From Pseudomonas sp. PDNC002 (GTDB lineage: Bacteria > Pseudomonadota > Gammaproteobacteria > Pseudomonadales > Pseudomonadaceae): a stretch of 64,000 nucleotides of DNA. A program made the position numbers and the translations under genes. Location of the stretch: NCBI RefSeq assembly GCF_016919445.1, contig NZ_CP070356.1:999501-1063500 (forward strand), written 5' to 3'. The notes beneath the pieces are model-generated. The model did no database searches. It was not told where the DNA came from and worked only from the letters and a program-made list of their open reading frames with translations. Shown here in pieces: positions 1-8,075 of this stretch (position 1 is the first letter of the stretch; each line of letters starts with the position of its first letter).

Positions 1-186
1 CGGCACGATCTGCCCCCTCTCCCTGAGGGAGAGGGGACTGTGCGGTGCAGGATGAAACCACAGCGTCAGCCGGCACGATCTGCTCCCTCTCCCAGGGGAG
101 AGCGGACTGTGCGGTGCAGGATGGCACCACAGCGTCAGCCGGCACGATCTGCCCCCTCTCCCTGAGGGAGAGGGCTGGGGTGAGGG
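1..186. repeat. 70-bp tandem intergenic repeat, three units, cut by window edge
   Basis: The block CGGCACGATCTGC recurs at 1, 71 and 140, giving a 69-70 bp period. Each unit carries a short hairpin of the form CCCTCTCCCTGAGGGAGAGG and the block GCGGTGCAGGAT. The right end (about 166-186) is GAGAGGGCTGGGGTGAGGG, the right terminus shared by the other copies in this window. The left terminus lies outside the window. No gene is seen in this stretch. Confidence 0.85.
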
Positions 187-236
187 GGAAGCGCAAACGC
201 GGTGCCATCCGGGAAAGGCCGTTGCTCCCACACGAA

Positions 237-632
237 TCAGGGTCTGGGCGCAGGACAGTTGAAGTCGCCTTCCTGGCAGTCGGACAGCGCCTGCAGTTCC
301 TTGATGCGGTTATCGGTCATGGCCTTCAGGCAATTGCTGTAGGCCATCGGGTAACCGGAGCCGCCCTCGACGCTGGACGTCTCGAACTTGCAGCTCAGGT
401 CGCGGTAGTTCAGCCAGGCCTTCTGCGCCGCGGTGAGTGCCTTCTTCTGCCCGGCATCCAGGCGCTGGCGGTACTGCCCGTAGAGATCGTTGAGGCGTTT
501 GTCGCTGGCTTCGAAAGCGGCGCCGATACAAGCGTTGATCTCGCTCTGGGTCTGGGCGTCGGCGCAGTCGGCAGCGGCGTGGGCGAGGGAGGAAAAGGCC
601 AGCAGGCCGAGGGGAAGGAGCAGGAACTTCAT
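237..632 (-). CDS. LprI-family (DUF1311) secreted protein
   Basis: A 131-residue protein with a signal peptide (MKFLLLPLGLLAFSSLAHAA) followed by a Cys-rich domain of the lysozyme-inhibitor LprI/DUF1311 type. Its Cys pattern (CADAQTQSEINACIG, later DLSCKFE, SNCLKAM) and the AQKAWLNYRD motif are typical of that family. The mature protein should be periplasmic or secreted and disulfide bonded. The ATG at 632 is preferred to an upstream GTG at 668 because it begins directly with the signal peptide. The family is assigned from its motifs. Lysozyme inhibition is known for the mycobacterial namesake only and is not shown here. It stands alone between repeats. Confidence 0.8.
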   Translation of the reverse strand: MKFLLLPLGLLAFSSLAHAAADCADAQTQSEINACIGAAFEASDKRLNDLYGQYRQRLDAGQKKALTAAQKAWLNYRDLSCKFETSSVEGGSGYPMAYSNCLKAMTDNRIKELQALSDCQEGDFNCPAPRP

Positions 633-728
633 GGGGACGCGATCCGTTGTTTTGGATGGAATCCCCACTCTAGCCGCTCGGGCACGAATACGTGGTGGAA
701 CGTAGGCCCAAGTTAGACCCAGGACCGG

Positions 729-813
729 CGGCGGATAACGCCTGGGGCGTTATTCGCCCTACGTGGGGCCGAATCCCTGTCGTAGGGCGAATAACCGCTC
801 GCGGTTATCCGCC
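729..813. repeat. Inverted pair of a 33-35 bp hairpin repeat
   Basis: Two inverted copies of a short palindromic repeat. The first (729-763) runs GGCGGATAACGCC, then GGCGTTATTCGCCCTACG. The second (781-813) is the reverse orientation, CGTAGGGCGAATAACC then GGTTATCCGCC. A third single copy is at 56756-56788. Each copy folds on itself through GCGTTAT/ATAACGC-type arms. It lies just downstream of the HDAC-like gene, where it could act as a 3' mRNA end. Confidence 0.75.
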
Positions 814-827
814 GTTTCGTCGCGGGT

Positions 828-1940
828 TCAGCCCAGCAACTTCGCCGCCATCCGCTCCAGCGCCTGGCGCTGGAAGGCGCGGAAGTCCGCGTCCGGCTGC
901 TGGCCTTCGAGCATCGGCAGGAAGGGGTCGACCACTTCGGTGCGCACGCCAACCATTTCCTCGATCACCGCATGACCGCAGAACGGCACGTAGGCTTCCG
1001 CGTAACCACCTTCGTGCACCACCACCAGCCGGCCATCGCACAGGCGCTCGGCAGCGTCACGCACCGCAGCGGTCATGAAGCGGAAGGTCTCGCTGTGGGC
1101 GAGCATCCGCGCCAGCGGGTCCACGCCGTTGGCGTCGAAGCCGCTGGCGACCACGATCAGCTCGGGCTGGAAGCGCTCCAGCGCCGGCACGATGATGGTT
1201 TCCATGGCCACGCGGTAGGCGTCGTCGCCGCTGCCCGGATAGAGCGGCACATTGAGGTTGTAGCCCTTGCCCGCACCTTCGCCGATGTCGTCCACCGCAC
1301 CGGTGCCGGTGGGGTAGCAGTCGGCCTGGTGGATCGACAGGGTCAGCACATCGTCGCGGCCGTAGAAGATCGCCTCGGTGCCGTTGCCGTGGTGCACGTC
1401 CCAGTCGAGCACCGCCACGCGCTGGATGCCGTGGCGCGCCTTGGCCGTCTCCACCGCCACGGCGATGTTCGCCAGGTAGCAGAAGCCCATGCCGCGATCC
1501 GGCAGGCAGTGATGACCCGGCGGGCGGGACAGCGCGTAGGCGTTGTCCAACTCACCGCGCAGCACCGCGTCGACGGCGGCGATGGTCAGGCCGGCGGATT
1601 GCCGGGCGATGTCGTAGGTGCCATGGCTGACCATGGTTTCCTCGCCCATGTCGCCGTGGCCGGCTTCGCTGTACGCCTTGAAGCGCTCCAGGTAGCTCGC
1701 GGGGTGCACGCGCAGCAGGTCTTCCTCGCTGGCCAGCGGCGCGCTGGACATGTGCAGTTGCTGGCTCAGGCCGGAGACGTCCATCAGGCTTTTCAGCCGG
1801 CGTTTGCTCTCCGGCGATTCGGCGTGGCCGGCGCCCACCGGAGGCTGCAGCCAGCCGCCGACGGGAAGGATCAAGGCGTGCAGCCCGGTCGCGTGCCAGA
1901 AGCAGCGCTCGTCGAAGAAGAACCCGGTACGACGGCTCAT
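828..1940 (-). CDS. Histone-deacetylase-family acetylpolyamine amidohydrolase
   Basis: A 370-residue zinc-dependent amidohydrolase of the HDAC superfamily, probably removing acetyl groups from acetylated polyamines in the cytoplasm. Visible motifs are RPPGHH (catalytic His143-His144), DWDVHHGNGT (predicted Zn ligands Asp181 and His183), SGFDAN (Zn ligand Asp269) and HEGGY (catalytic Tyr313). The active site therefore looks complete. The start overlaps the stop of the upstream permease by 4 bases (ATGA), implying translational coupling. In PAO1 (from memory) an amidohydrolase, permease and binding protein sit together at PA0321-PA0323, matching this trio. The substrate is inferred from neighbours; other HDAC-like hydrolases act on different acyl amides. 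Confidence 0.85.
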   Translation of the reverse strand: MSRRTGFFFDERCFWHATGLHALILPVGGWLQPPVGAGHAESPESKRRLKSLMDVSGLSQQLHMSSAPLASEEDLLRVHPASYLERFKAYSEAGHGDMGEETMVSHGTYDIARQSAGLTIAAVDAVLRGELDNAYALSRPPGHHCLPDRGMGFCYLANIAVAVETAKARHGIQRVAVLDWDVHHGNGTEAIFYGRDDVLTLSIHQADCYPTGTGAVDDIGEGAGKGYNLNVPLYPGSGDDAYRVAMETIIVPALERFQPELIVVASGFDANGVDPLARMLAHSETFRFMTAAVRDAAERLCDGRLVVVHEGGYAEAYVPFCGHAVIEEMVGVRTEVVDPFLPMLEGQQPDADFRAFQRQALERMAAKLLG

Positions 1941-3328
1941 GCGCGGGCCGCCTTCAGAGCGCGCTGGCGCTTGCGGCTGAACAGCCAGTAGACCGGCGAG
2001 ACCACGCCCAGGCCGACGACCCAGGAGATGTCCGCGCCATTCATGGCCTGTGCGGCAGCGCCGGTGTACAGCGCGGTGGACATGAACGGAATCTGCACCA
2101 GGATGCCGAGGATGTAGCAGTTCACCGCGGTCCAGTTGAAGGTGCCGTAGATGCCGCCGTCACGGCGGAAGAACGACAGCACGTCGTACTCGCCATGGGC
2201 GATCAGGTAGTAGTCGACCAGGTTGATCGCGCTCCAGGGCACCAGCACGTAGAGCAGCAACAGGATGAAGTTGGTGTAGTTGGCCATGAAGTTGTCCTGG
2301 CCGAGCAGGGCGATGGTCAGCGAGCCGCCGAACAGCGCCAGGGCGATCACCGCGCGCCAGCCGGCCTTGGCCGACCAGGCGGGAATCAGCGTCTGGCCGA
2401 CGGTGATGGCCGAGAGCGTGCCGCAGTACAGGTTCATCGAGTTGGTGGCGGCAATGCCGATGGAGAACACCGCGACCATCACGGCGCTGAAGCCGCCGGT
2501 CATCTCGATCAGGCCGGCGATGACGTCGCCCTCGCCCACCGACAGACCGACCAGCACGCCCAGCAGCATCGGCAGGATCGAACCCAGGCAGCAGCCCCAG
2601 TAGCTGGACCAGAACGCGGTGCGCGAACCGGTGCCCTGCGGCATGTAGCGCGAGTAGTCGGACACGTAGGGCGCGTAGGCCAGCTGCCAGAGCGCGGCGA
2701 TGGACAGTGCACCGAGGAAGCCGGGGATGTTGTTCTCGTTGCGCTCAAGCAGGTCCGCCGGCAGGCCGTGGACGAACACCAGCCAGACGAAGCTGACCAG
2801 CAGCACCGCGCCGGACAACCACGACATCACGCGGGTGTAGCCGTGGATCAGGCGGTAGCCGAACACCGTGGCGATCACGCTGATCGCGCCCACCAGCAGG
2901 ATGCCGGTGTTGGTGCCGATCACCTCGAAGCGTGCGTGCAGTGCCTGGCCACCGAGCACCAGGTTGGAGGCGAAGAAGCCCAGGTACATGATCACCACCA
3001 GGGCGACCACCAGCAGCGAGCCGAAGGAGCCGAACTGGCCGCGGGTCTGCACCATCTGCGGTACGCCCAGCTGCGGGCCCTGGGCCGAGTGCAGGGCCAT
3101 GAACACGCCGCCCACCAGGTTGCCCAGCACCAGCGCCAGCACGGCGGCGAAGAAGGGCAGTTTGAACACGGTGACCGCCAGGGCTCCGGTGACCACGGTC
3201 AACAGCATGATGTTGCTGCCGAACCAGATGGTGAAGAGGTCGCGAGCGCGGCCGTGTCGTTCGTGCGCGGCGATGGGCTGGATGGTGCTCAGCTCCAGCG
3301 TCGTCGCCTGGTTTTGCGTCGTTGTCAT
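1937..3328 (-). CDS. NCS1-family (cytosine/purine permease-type) transporter
   Basis: A 463-residue integral membrane protein with about 12 hydrophobic segments and the N-terminal hydrophilic region and IWFGSNIML / GPQLGVPQM motifs of NCS1 nucleobase-cation symporters. It should import a small nitrogenous compound with H+ or Na+. The ATG at 3328 follows GAGA about six bases upstream and is preferred to a GTG at 3340. It lies 71 bases after the binding-protein gene and overlaps the amidohydrolase gene by 4 bases. That context suggests an amine or acetylated amine substrate rather than cytosine, which is inference. Confidence 0.85.
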   Translation of the reverse strand: MTTTQNQATTLELSTIQPIAAHERHGRARDLFTIWFGSNIMLLTVVTGALAVTVFKLPFFAAVLALVLGNLVGGVFMALHSAQGPQLGVPQMVQTRGQFGSFGSLLVVALVVIMYLGFFASNLVLGGQALHARFEVIGTNTGILLVGAISVIATVFGYRLIHGYTRVMSWLSGAVLLVSFVWLVFVHGLPADLLERNENNIPGFLGALSIAALWQLAYAPYVSDYSRYMPQGTGSRTAFWSSYWGCCLGSILPMLLGVLVGLSVGEGDVIAGLIEMTGGFSAVMVAVFSIGIAATNSMNLYCGTLSAITVGQTLIPAWSAKAGWRAVIALALFGGSLTIALLGQDNFMANYTNFILLLLYVLVPWSAINLVDYYLIAHGEYDVLSFFRRDGGIYGTFNWTAVNCYILGILVQIPFMSTALYTGAAAQAMNGADISWVVGLGVVSPVYWLFSRKRQRALKAARA

Positions 3329-3358
3329 TGTGTTTCTCACGCGTCGTTGGCAAGGCAG

Positions 3359-3378
3359 GCCCGGCGCGGACGCCGGGC
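3359..3378 (-). promoter_or_regulatory. Intercistronic stem-loop between binding-protein and permease genes
   Basis: GCCCGGCG and CGCCGGGC form a perfect 8-bp stem with a CGGA tetraloop in the 71-base gap. No T-run follows on the transcribed strand, so it is not a good intrinsic terminator. Such hairpins often stabilise the 3' end of binding-protein mRNA and lower expression of the following gene. That role is inferred. Confidence 0.45.
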
Positions 3379-3399
3379 TCGGATCAGGAATGGATCAAA

Positions 3400-4458
3400 T
3401 CAGCGAGCGGCCCAGGCGTTGAAGCGCTGCTCCAGCTCTTCGCTGTGGTCGACCCAGAAGGCGGCGTCTACCGAGCGGGCGCCTTCCAGGTTGGCCGGGG
3501 CGGTGGGCAACTGGTCACGCACCTCCGCCGGCAGCAGTCCGAGCGTGCCCTTGTTCACCGGGCCGTAAGGGATGTTCTCGGAGAAGGTCTTCTGGGTTTG
3601 CGGCTGGCTGGCGAAGGCGATGAACTTCTCGGCCAGCGCCTTGTTCGGCGTGCCTTTCACCACGGCCCAGTATTCCGGGTCGTACAGGCTGCCCGGCCAG
3701 ACGATGCCGAGCTTCACGCCTTCCTTCTGCGCGGCGGCGATACGGCCGTTGTAGGCGGCGCTCATCACCACGTCGCCGGCGGCCAGCCACTGCGGCGGCT
3801 GCGCGCCGGCTTCCCACCACTGGATGTTCGCTTTGAGTTGGTCGAGCTTGGCGAAGGCGCGGTCGACGCCTTCCTTCGTGCCGAGCACCTTGTAGAGGTC
3901 TTCCTGCTTCACGCCGTCGGCCAGCAGGGCGATTTCCAGGGTGTACTTGGCGCCCTTGCGCAGGCCGCGCTTGCCCGGGTATTCGGCGGTGTTCCAGAAA
4001 TCGGCCCAGGACTGCGGGGCCTTGGCCAGCTTGGCGCTGTTGTAGGCCATGACCATGGACCAGACGTAGGTGGCCACGCCGCATTCACTGAGAGTGCCCG
4101 GTACGAATTGCGATTCGGCACCGATGGCAGCCGGGTCGATGCGCTCGAACAGGCCTTCCTCGCAGCCGCGCAGCAGCTCGGGGCTTTCCACCTCGACCAC
4201 GTCCCAGGTGACTTTGCCGACATCGACCATGGCCTTCACCTTGGCCATCTCGCCGTTGTACTCGCCGGCAACGATCTTGCCGGCGCCACTGGCCTCGAAG
4301 GGCTTGAAGTAGGCCTGCTCCTGGGCCGCCTTGGTGGCGCCGCCGAAGGAGATGACGGTGATGCTTTGGGGCCCTGTTGAAGCTTGGGCATTAACGCTGC
4401 CGACAGCGGCGGCGAGGGCACAGGTGATGGAGATGCGCGTGAACAAGGACACTTTCAT
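3400..4458 (-). CDS. Periplasmic polyamine-type ABC substrate-binding protein (PotD/SpuD-like)
   Basis: A 352-residue family-1 extracellular solute-binding protein with a signal peptide (start MKVSLFTRISITCALAAAVGS). Its fold features (ITVISFGGATKAAQEQAYFKPFE near the N-terminus, WDVVEVESPELLRGCEEGLFE, YNGRIAAAQKEG and PYGPVN later) resemble spermidine/putrescine binding proteins. The ATG at 4458 has GGAG seven bases upstream. No ABC permease or ATPase gene lies beside it, and the next gene is an NCS1 permease. It may use transporter subunits encoded elsewhere. Ligand assignment comes from family and context. Confidence 0.82.
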   Translation of the reverse strand: MKVSLFTRISITCALAAAVGSVNAQASTGPQSITVISFGGATKAAQEQAYFKPFEASGAGKIVAGEYNGEMAKVKAMVDVGKVTWDVVEVESPELLRGCEEGLFERIDPAAIGAESQFVPGTLSECGVATYVWSMVMAYNSAKLAKAPQSWADFWNTAEYPGKRGLRKGAKYTLEIALLADGVKQEDLYKVLGTKEGVDRAFAKLDQLKANIQWWEAGAQPPQWLAAGDVVMSAAYNGRIAAAQKEGVKLGIVWPGSLYDPEYWAVVKGTPNKALAEKFIAFASQPQTQKTFSENIPYGPVNKGTLGLLPAEVRDQLPTAPANLEGARSVDAAFWVDHSEELEQRFNAWAAR

Positions 4459-4586
4459 GGAACGACTCCCACAGCCGGATTGGCGTTGTTGTGTTGCTGG
4501 GCAGTACCCCCGGCCAGGAGCCGGGCAAAAGGGTTCCATCGCGCGGGCGTCTTTGCGCTCGCGGCGTTGTTGTTGGTGTTCTTTTT

Positions 4587-4835
4587 TGTAGGAGCGAGGG
4601 GGACGCCTAGTCCTTGCTCGTGAAACTTCGGCGCTAGCGGGTTCCCTCTCCCCCCGCCCTCTCCCTGAAGGGAGAGGGAGCTGTTCGTGCCGGCTGACAC
4701 CTTGGCATCAACCTGCACCGATCCAGTCCCCTCTCCCTTCGGAGCGGGGCGCGCAGCCAGGGTTAGGGAGAGGGGCCCTCAGACCCAGCACAAAAGCTTC
4801 GCGAGCAAGGACTAGGCGTCCCCCTCGCTCCTACA
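4587..4835. repeat. Nested element: 34-bp perfect inverted REP arms around a degenerate CCCTCTCCC repeat
   Basis: Bases 4587-4620 and 4802-4835 are exact reverse complements over 34 bases, beginning TGTAGGAGCGAGGGGGACGC and ending TAGTCCTTGCTCG. These are REP-like arms. Between them, about 4644-4775, lies a decayed copy of the window-wide CCCTCTCCC...GGGAGAGGG repeat. Together they fill most of the 386-base gap (4459-4844) between the aminotransferase and binding-protein genes. The binding-protein promoter should lie between 4459 and 4586, but no clear -35/-10 pair was recognised. Confidence 0.8.
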
Positions 4836-4844
4836 GGTCGTGCC

Positions 4845-6227
4845 TTACAGCACGCCGATTTCCTGAGCCGTGCGATCCACCGCGCGGCGGGTCTTGTCGA
4901 CCAGCTCGTCGATCTCGGCACGGCCGGCGACCAGCGCCGGGGCCATGATCATGCGGCCGAGGGTGGAGCGGATGATCACGCCTTCCTCGAAGCCGATGGT
5001 GCGGCAGCGCCAGGCGATGTCGTTCTCGTTGTCGAAGCGCTTGCGGGTGGCCTTGTCCTCGACGAACTGCAGCGCGGCGACGAAGCCGGTGCCCTGGATG
5101 TCGCCCACCAGCGGGTGGTTGCCGAAGACTTCGCGCAGGCACTGCTGCAGGTACGGGCCGGTGTCGTTCTTCACCGCATTCACCCAACCCTCGTCACGCA
5201 GCGCGCGCAGGTTGGCAACCGCCACCGCTGCCGCCACCGGATGGCCGGAGTAGGTCAGGCCGTGGGCGAACACGCCGCCCTCTTCCACCAGCGCCTGGGC
5301 GATGCGCTTGCTCAGCACCAGGCCGCCCATGGGGATGTAGCCGGAAGTCAGGCCCTTGGCTATGGACAGGGTGTCGGGCTGGAAGCCGAAGTGCTGGTGG
5401 GCGAACCACTCGCCAGTACGGCCGAAGCCGCCGATCACTTCGTCGGCGCACAGCAGTACGTCGTACTGACGGCAGATGCGCTGGATTTCCGGCCAGTAGC
5501 TTTCCGGCGGGAAGATCATGCCGCCGGCGCCCTGGAACGGCTCGGCGATGAAGCCGGCAACGTTGTCGGCGCCCAGTTCGAGGATCTTCTCTTCCAGCTG
5601 CAGCGCGCAGCGACGGCCGAACTCGGCCGGGGTCAGGTCACCGCCGGCAGCGAAGAAGTAGGGTTCGTCGATGTGCGCGATGTCCGGGATCAGGCCGCCC
5701 ATCTCGTGCATGAACTTCATGCCGCCCAGAGCGGTGGCCGCCAGGGTGGAGCCGTGGTAACCGTTCCAGCGGCCGATCATGATCTTCTTCTGCGGCTTGC
5801 CTTCGATCTGCCAGAAGCGGCGCACGGTACGGATCAGCACCTCGTTGGCCTCGGAGCCGGAGTTGGTGTAGATCGCGTGGCTGTAGTGGTCGGGCAGCAG
5901 GCTGAAGAGCGTCTCGGAGAGTTCGATCACCGCCGGGTGGGTGGTGTGGAAGAACATGTTGTAGTACGGCAGCTCGTCCAGCTGGGCGGTGGCGGCGGCG
6001 GTCAGGTCCTTGCGGCCGTAGCCCAGGTTGGTGCACCACAGGCCGGACATGCCGTCCAGGTAACGGTTGCCGTCGTTGTCCCAGAGGTGCAGGCCTTCGC
6101 CACGCACCATCACGCGCGGGCCTTCGGCGTTCAGCGCCTTCTGGTCGAGGAAGGCATGGATGTGGTGGGCCGCATCGGCTTTCTGGTATTCACGGGTGTC
6201 GCGCGGGGCGCGGGTCTTGTCGGTCAT
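4845..6227 (-). CDS. Class III PLP aminotransferase, SpuC/putrescine-pyruvate type
   Basis: A 460-residue class III (omega-amino acid/diamine) aminotransferase. Motifs are YTNSGSEANE (about 120-129), GRWNGYHGST (152-161), the PLP-anchoring Asp262 in CADEVIGGFGRTGEW, and the Schiff-base Lys291 in IAKGLTSGYIPMGG. It closely resembles my recollection of P. aeruginosa SpuC, which transfers the amino group of putrescine or related diamines to pyruvate. The ATG at 6227 has GGAG seven bases upstream. It lies 172 bases after the aldehyde dehydrogenase, which would oxidise the aminoaldehyde it produces. The exact amine donor cannot be read from sequence. Confidence 0.85.
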   Translation of the reverse strand: MTDKTRAPRDTREYQKADAAHHIHAFLDQKALNAEGPRVMVRGEGLHLWDNDGNRYLDGMSGLWCTNLGYGRKDLTAAATAQLDELPYYNMFFHTTHPAVIELSETLFSLLPDHYSHAIYTNSGSEANEVLIRTVRRFWQIEGKPQKKIMIGRWNGYHGSTLAATALGGMKFMHEMGGLIPDIAHIDEPYFFAAGGDLTPAEFGRRCALQLEEKILELGADNVAGFIAEPFQGAGGMIFPPESYWPEIQRICRQYDVLLCADEVIGGFGRTGEWFAHQHFGFQPDTLSIAKGLTSGYIPMGGLVLSKRIAQALVEEGGVFAHGLTYSGHPVAAAVAVANLRALRDEGWVNAVKNDTGPYLQQCLREVFGNHPLVGDIQGTGFVAALQFVEDKATRKRFDNENDIAWRCRTIGFEEGVIIRSTLGRMIMAPALVAGRAEIDELVDKTRRAVDRTAQEIGVL

Positions 6228-6399
6228 CGACGTTCTCCTCTATCCCTCGGCGGTGCTCCGGCAGCCGGCCTGAGGGGTCTTCAGGGGATCGAGGGCGACG
6301 GACTTACCTGGGCAGTCTCACCGGCCGTCTCGAGCGGTTCGGTTAGGAATTCGGGTGTTGCTCAGGCGCCGGGTTTGATCCCGGCGGCCTGTCTTGCAT

Positions 6400-7893
6400 T
6401 TAGTCGCGCAGCTGGAACCAGGTGGTCTTCAGCTGGGTGTACTTGTCGAACGAGTGCAGCGAGAGGTCGCGGCCAAAGCCGGACTGCTTGCCGCCACCGA
6501 ACGGAATCGCCGGGTCCAGCGCGTCCACGGTGTTTACCGACACGGTACCGGCATTGAGCTTGCGAGCCACGCGGTGGGCGCGGTGCAGGTCGTCGCTCCA
6601 CAGGGAGGCGGCGAGGCCGTAGATGCTGTCGTTGGCCAGGCGCACGGCTTCCTCTTCACTGTCGAAGGGGATGACTGCAAGCACCGGGCCGAACACTTCG
6701 TCGCGGGCCAGGGACTGTTCCGGGCGCACGCCGGTGAAGATGGTCGGTTCGATGAAGTTGTCCGAGCCGTTGAAGCTCAGCTGGCGACCGCCGCAAGCGA
6801 GCTGCGCGCCGTCGCTCTGGGCGCGGTCGATGCAGGCCATGATGCCGGCGGTCTGCTTGTTATCGACGATGGCGCCAGCACGGCTGGCCGGGTCCAGCGG
6901 GTCGCCCGGCGTCCAGTCGCGGGCCTTGGCGATCAGGCGTTCGACGAACTCGTCGTGGATCGAACGCTCGACCAGCAGGCGCGAGTTGGCCGAGCAGACT
7001 TCGCCCTGGTTGAAGAAGATGCCGAAGGCGGCTTTTTCAGCGGCGAGGTCGAGGTCGCGGCAGTCGGCGAACACCAGGTTCGGGCTCTTGCCGCCGCACT
7101 CCAGCCAGACCTGCTTGAGGTTGGACTGTGCGGAATATTGCATGAAGTACTTGCCGACCTGGGTCGAGCCGGTGAACACCAGGGCGTCCACATCCGGGTG
7201 CAGGCCCAGCGCCTTGCCGGCGGTTTCGCCCAGGCCCGGCACGACGTTCAGCACGCCTTCGGGGATACCGGCTTCCAGCGCCAGCTCGGCCAGGCGCAGG
7301 GCGGAGAACGGCGACTGCTCGGCGGGCTTGAGCACCACGGAGTTGCCGGCGGCCAGCGCGGGCGCCAGCTTCCAGGCGGCCATGTCGAGCGGGAAGTTCC
7401 ACGGCACCACGGCGCCGATCACGCCCAGCGGCGTGCGGGTGATGGTGGCGAGGGCGTTCTGCGCAGTCGGCGCGACCTGGTCGTAGAGCTTGTCGAGGCT
7501 TTCGGCGTACCAGGAGAACACGCCAGCGGCGCCGGGCACGTCGATGTTCCAGGCGTCCATCACCGGCTTGCCCATGTTCAGGGTGTCGAGCAGGGCCAGT
7601 TCGTCGCGGTTGGCCATCATCAGCTCGGCGAGCTTCTGCAGCACAGCCTTGCGCTCACGCGGCGCCATGCGCGCCCAGGGGCCGGTCTCGAAGGCCTGGC
7701 GGGCGACACGCACGGCGGCGTCGATCTCGGCCGCGCCACAGGCGGCGACATTGACCAGCAGGCGGTTGGTCGCCGGGTCGATGGACGCGAAGGTGGTGCC
7801 GTCCTGTGCCGCGACACGGCGGCCGCCGATCAGCGCGCTGTCGATGAAGGTCTGCCGGGCAGCACGCTGCCGCCAATCGTTGAGCTCGTACAC
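6400..7893 (-). CDS. NAD(P)+-dependent aldehyde dehydrogenase, KauB/PuuC-like
   Basis: A 497-residue aldehyde dehydrogenase with the general base Glu265 in WLECGGKSPN, the nucleophile Cys300 in FNQGEVCSANS, and the cofactor-binding VPWNFP and FTGSTQVGK motifs. It resembles KauB/PuuC enzymes that oxidise omega-aminoaldehydes or gamma-glutamyl-aminobutyraldehyde. The start is a GTG at 7893 with GGAG seven bases before it. The same frame stays open upstream to about 9054 through the intergenic region and amidase gene, but that is chance and not a fusion. It likely follows the amidase and precedes the aminotransferase in one leftward catabolic group. Confidence 0.85.
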   Translation of the reverse strand: MYELNDWRQRAARQTFIDSALIGGRRVAAQDGTTFASIDPATNRLLVNVAACGAAEIDAAVRVARQAFETGPWARMAPRERKAVLQKLAELMMANRDELALLDTLNMGKPVMDAWNIDVPGAAGVFSWYAESLDKLYDQVAPTAQNALATITRTPLGVIGAVVPWNFPLDMAAWKLAPALAAGNSVVLKPAEQSPFSALRLAELALEAGIPEGVLNVVPGLGETAGKALGLHPDVDALVFTGSTQVGKYFMQYSAQSNLKQVWLECGGKSPNLVFADCRDLDLAAEKAAFGIFFNQGEVCSANSRLLVERSIHDEFVERLIAKARDWTPGDPLDPASRAGAIVDNKQTAGIMACIDRAQSDGAQLACGGRQLSFNGSDNFIEPTIFTGVRPEQSLARDEVFGPVLAVIPFDSEEEAVRLANDSIYGLAASLWSDDLHRAHRVARKLNAGTVSVNTVDALDPAIPFGGGKQSGFGRDLSLHSFDKYTQLKTTWFQLRD

Positions 7894-7946
7894 CAGGGCA
7901 CTCCGTAGAGGATCGTTGTTGTTGGAATGTGGATTGGATGGTCGCC

Positions 7947-7962
7947 CAAGGCCTTGCCAAGG
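7947..7962. promoter_or_regulatory. Candidate regulator site upstream of the aldehyde dehydrogenase gene
   Basis: CAAGGCCTTG (7947-7956) is a perfect 10-bp palindrome followed at once by CCAAGG. It borders an A+T-rich stretch (about 7963-7990) that could hold a leftward promoter. The gap between the amidase and dehydrogenase genes (7894-8075) is otherwise featureless. A role for the neighbouring LysR protein is a guess. Confidence 0.3.
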
Positions 7963-8075
7963 AAAATTATTAAATTTGTCTTCGGGGTATATGAAAAAGC
8001 TGGGCAGCCTCGCACCACTTTGGCTCGCGCCGCCCACCCATGGTGCCCAGGCGCGCACCGCTCTGGGCCGTGATT

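Noticed and set aside
7945-7965. Sigma-54 promoter upstream of the aldehyde dehydrogenase (TGGCAAGGCCTTGGGC on the minus strand)
   Set aside because: The invariant GG-N10-GC spacing is off by one and the -12 element does not match TTGCA.
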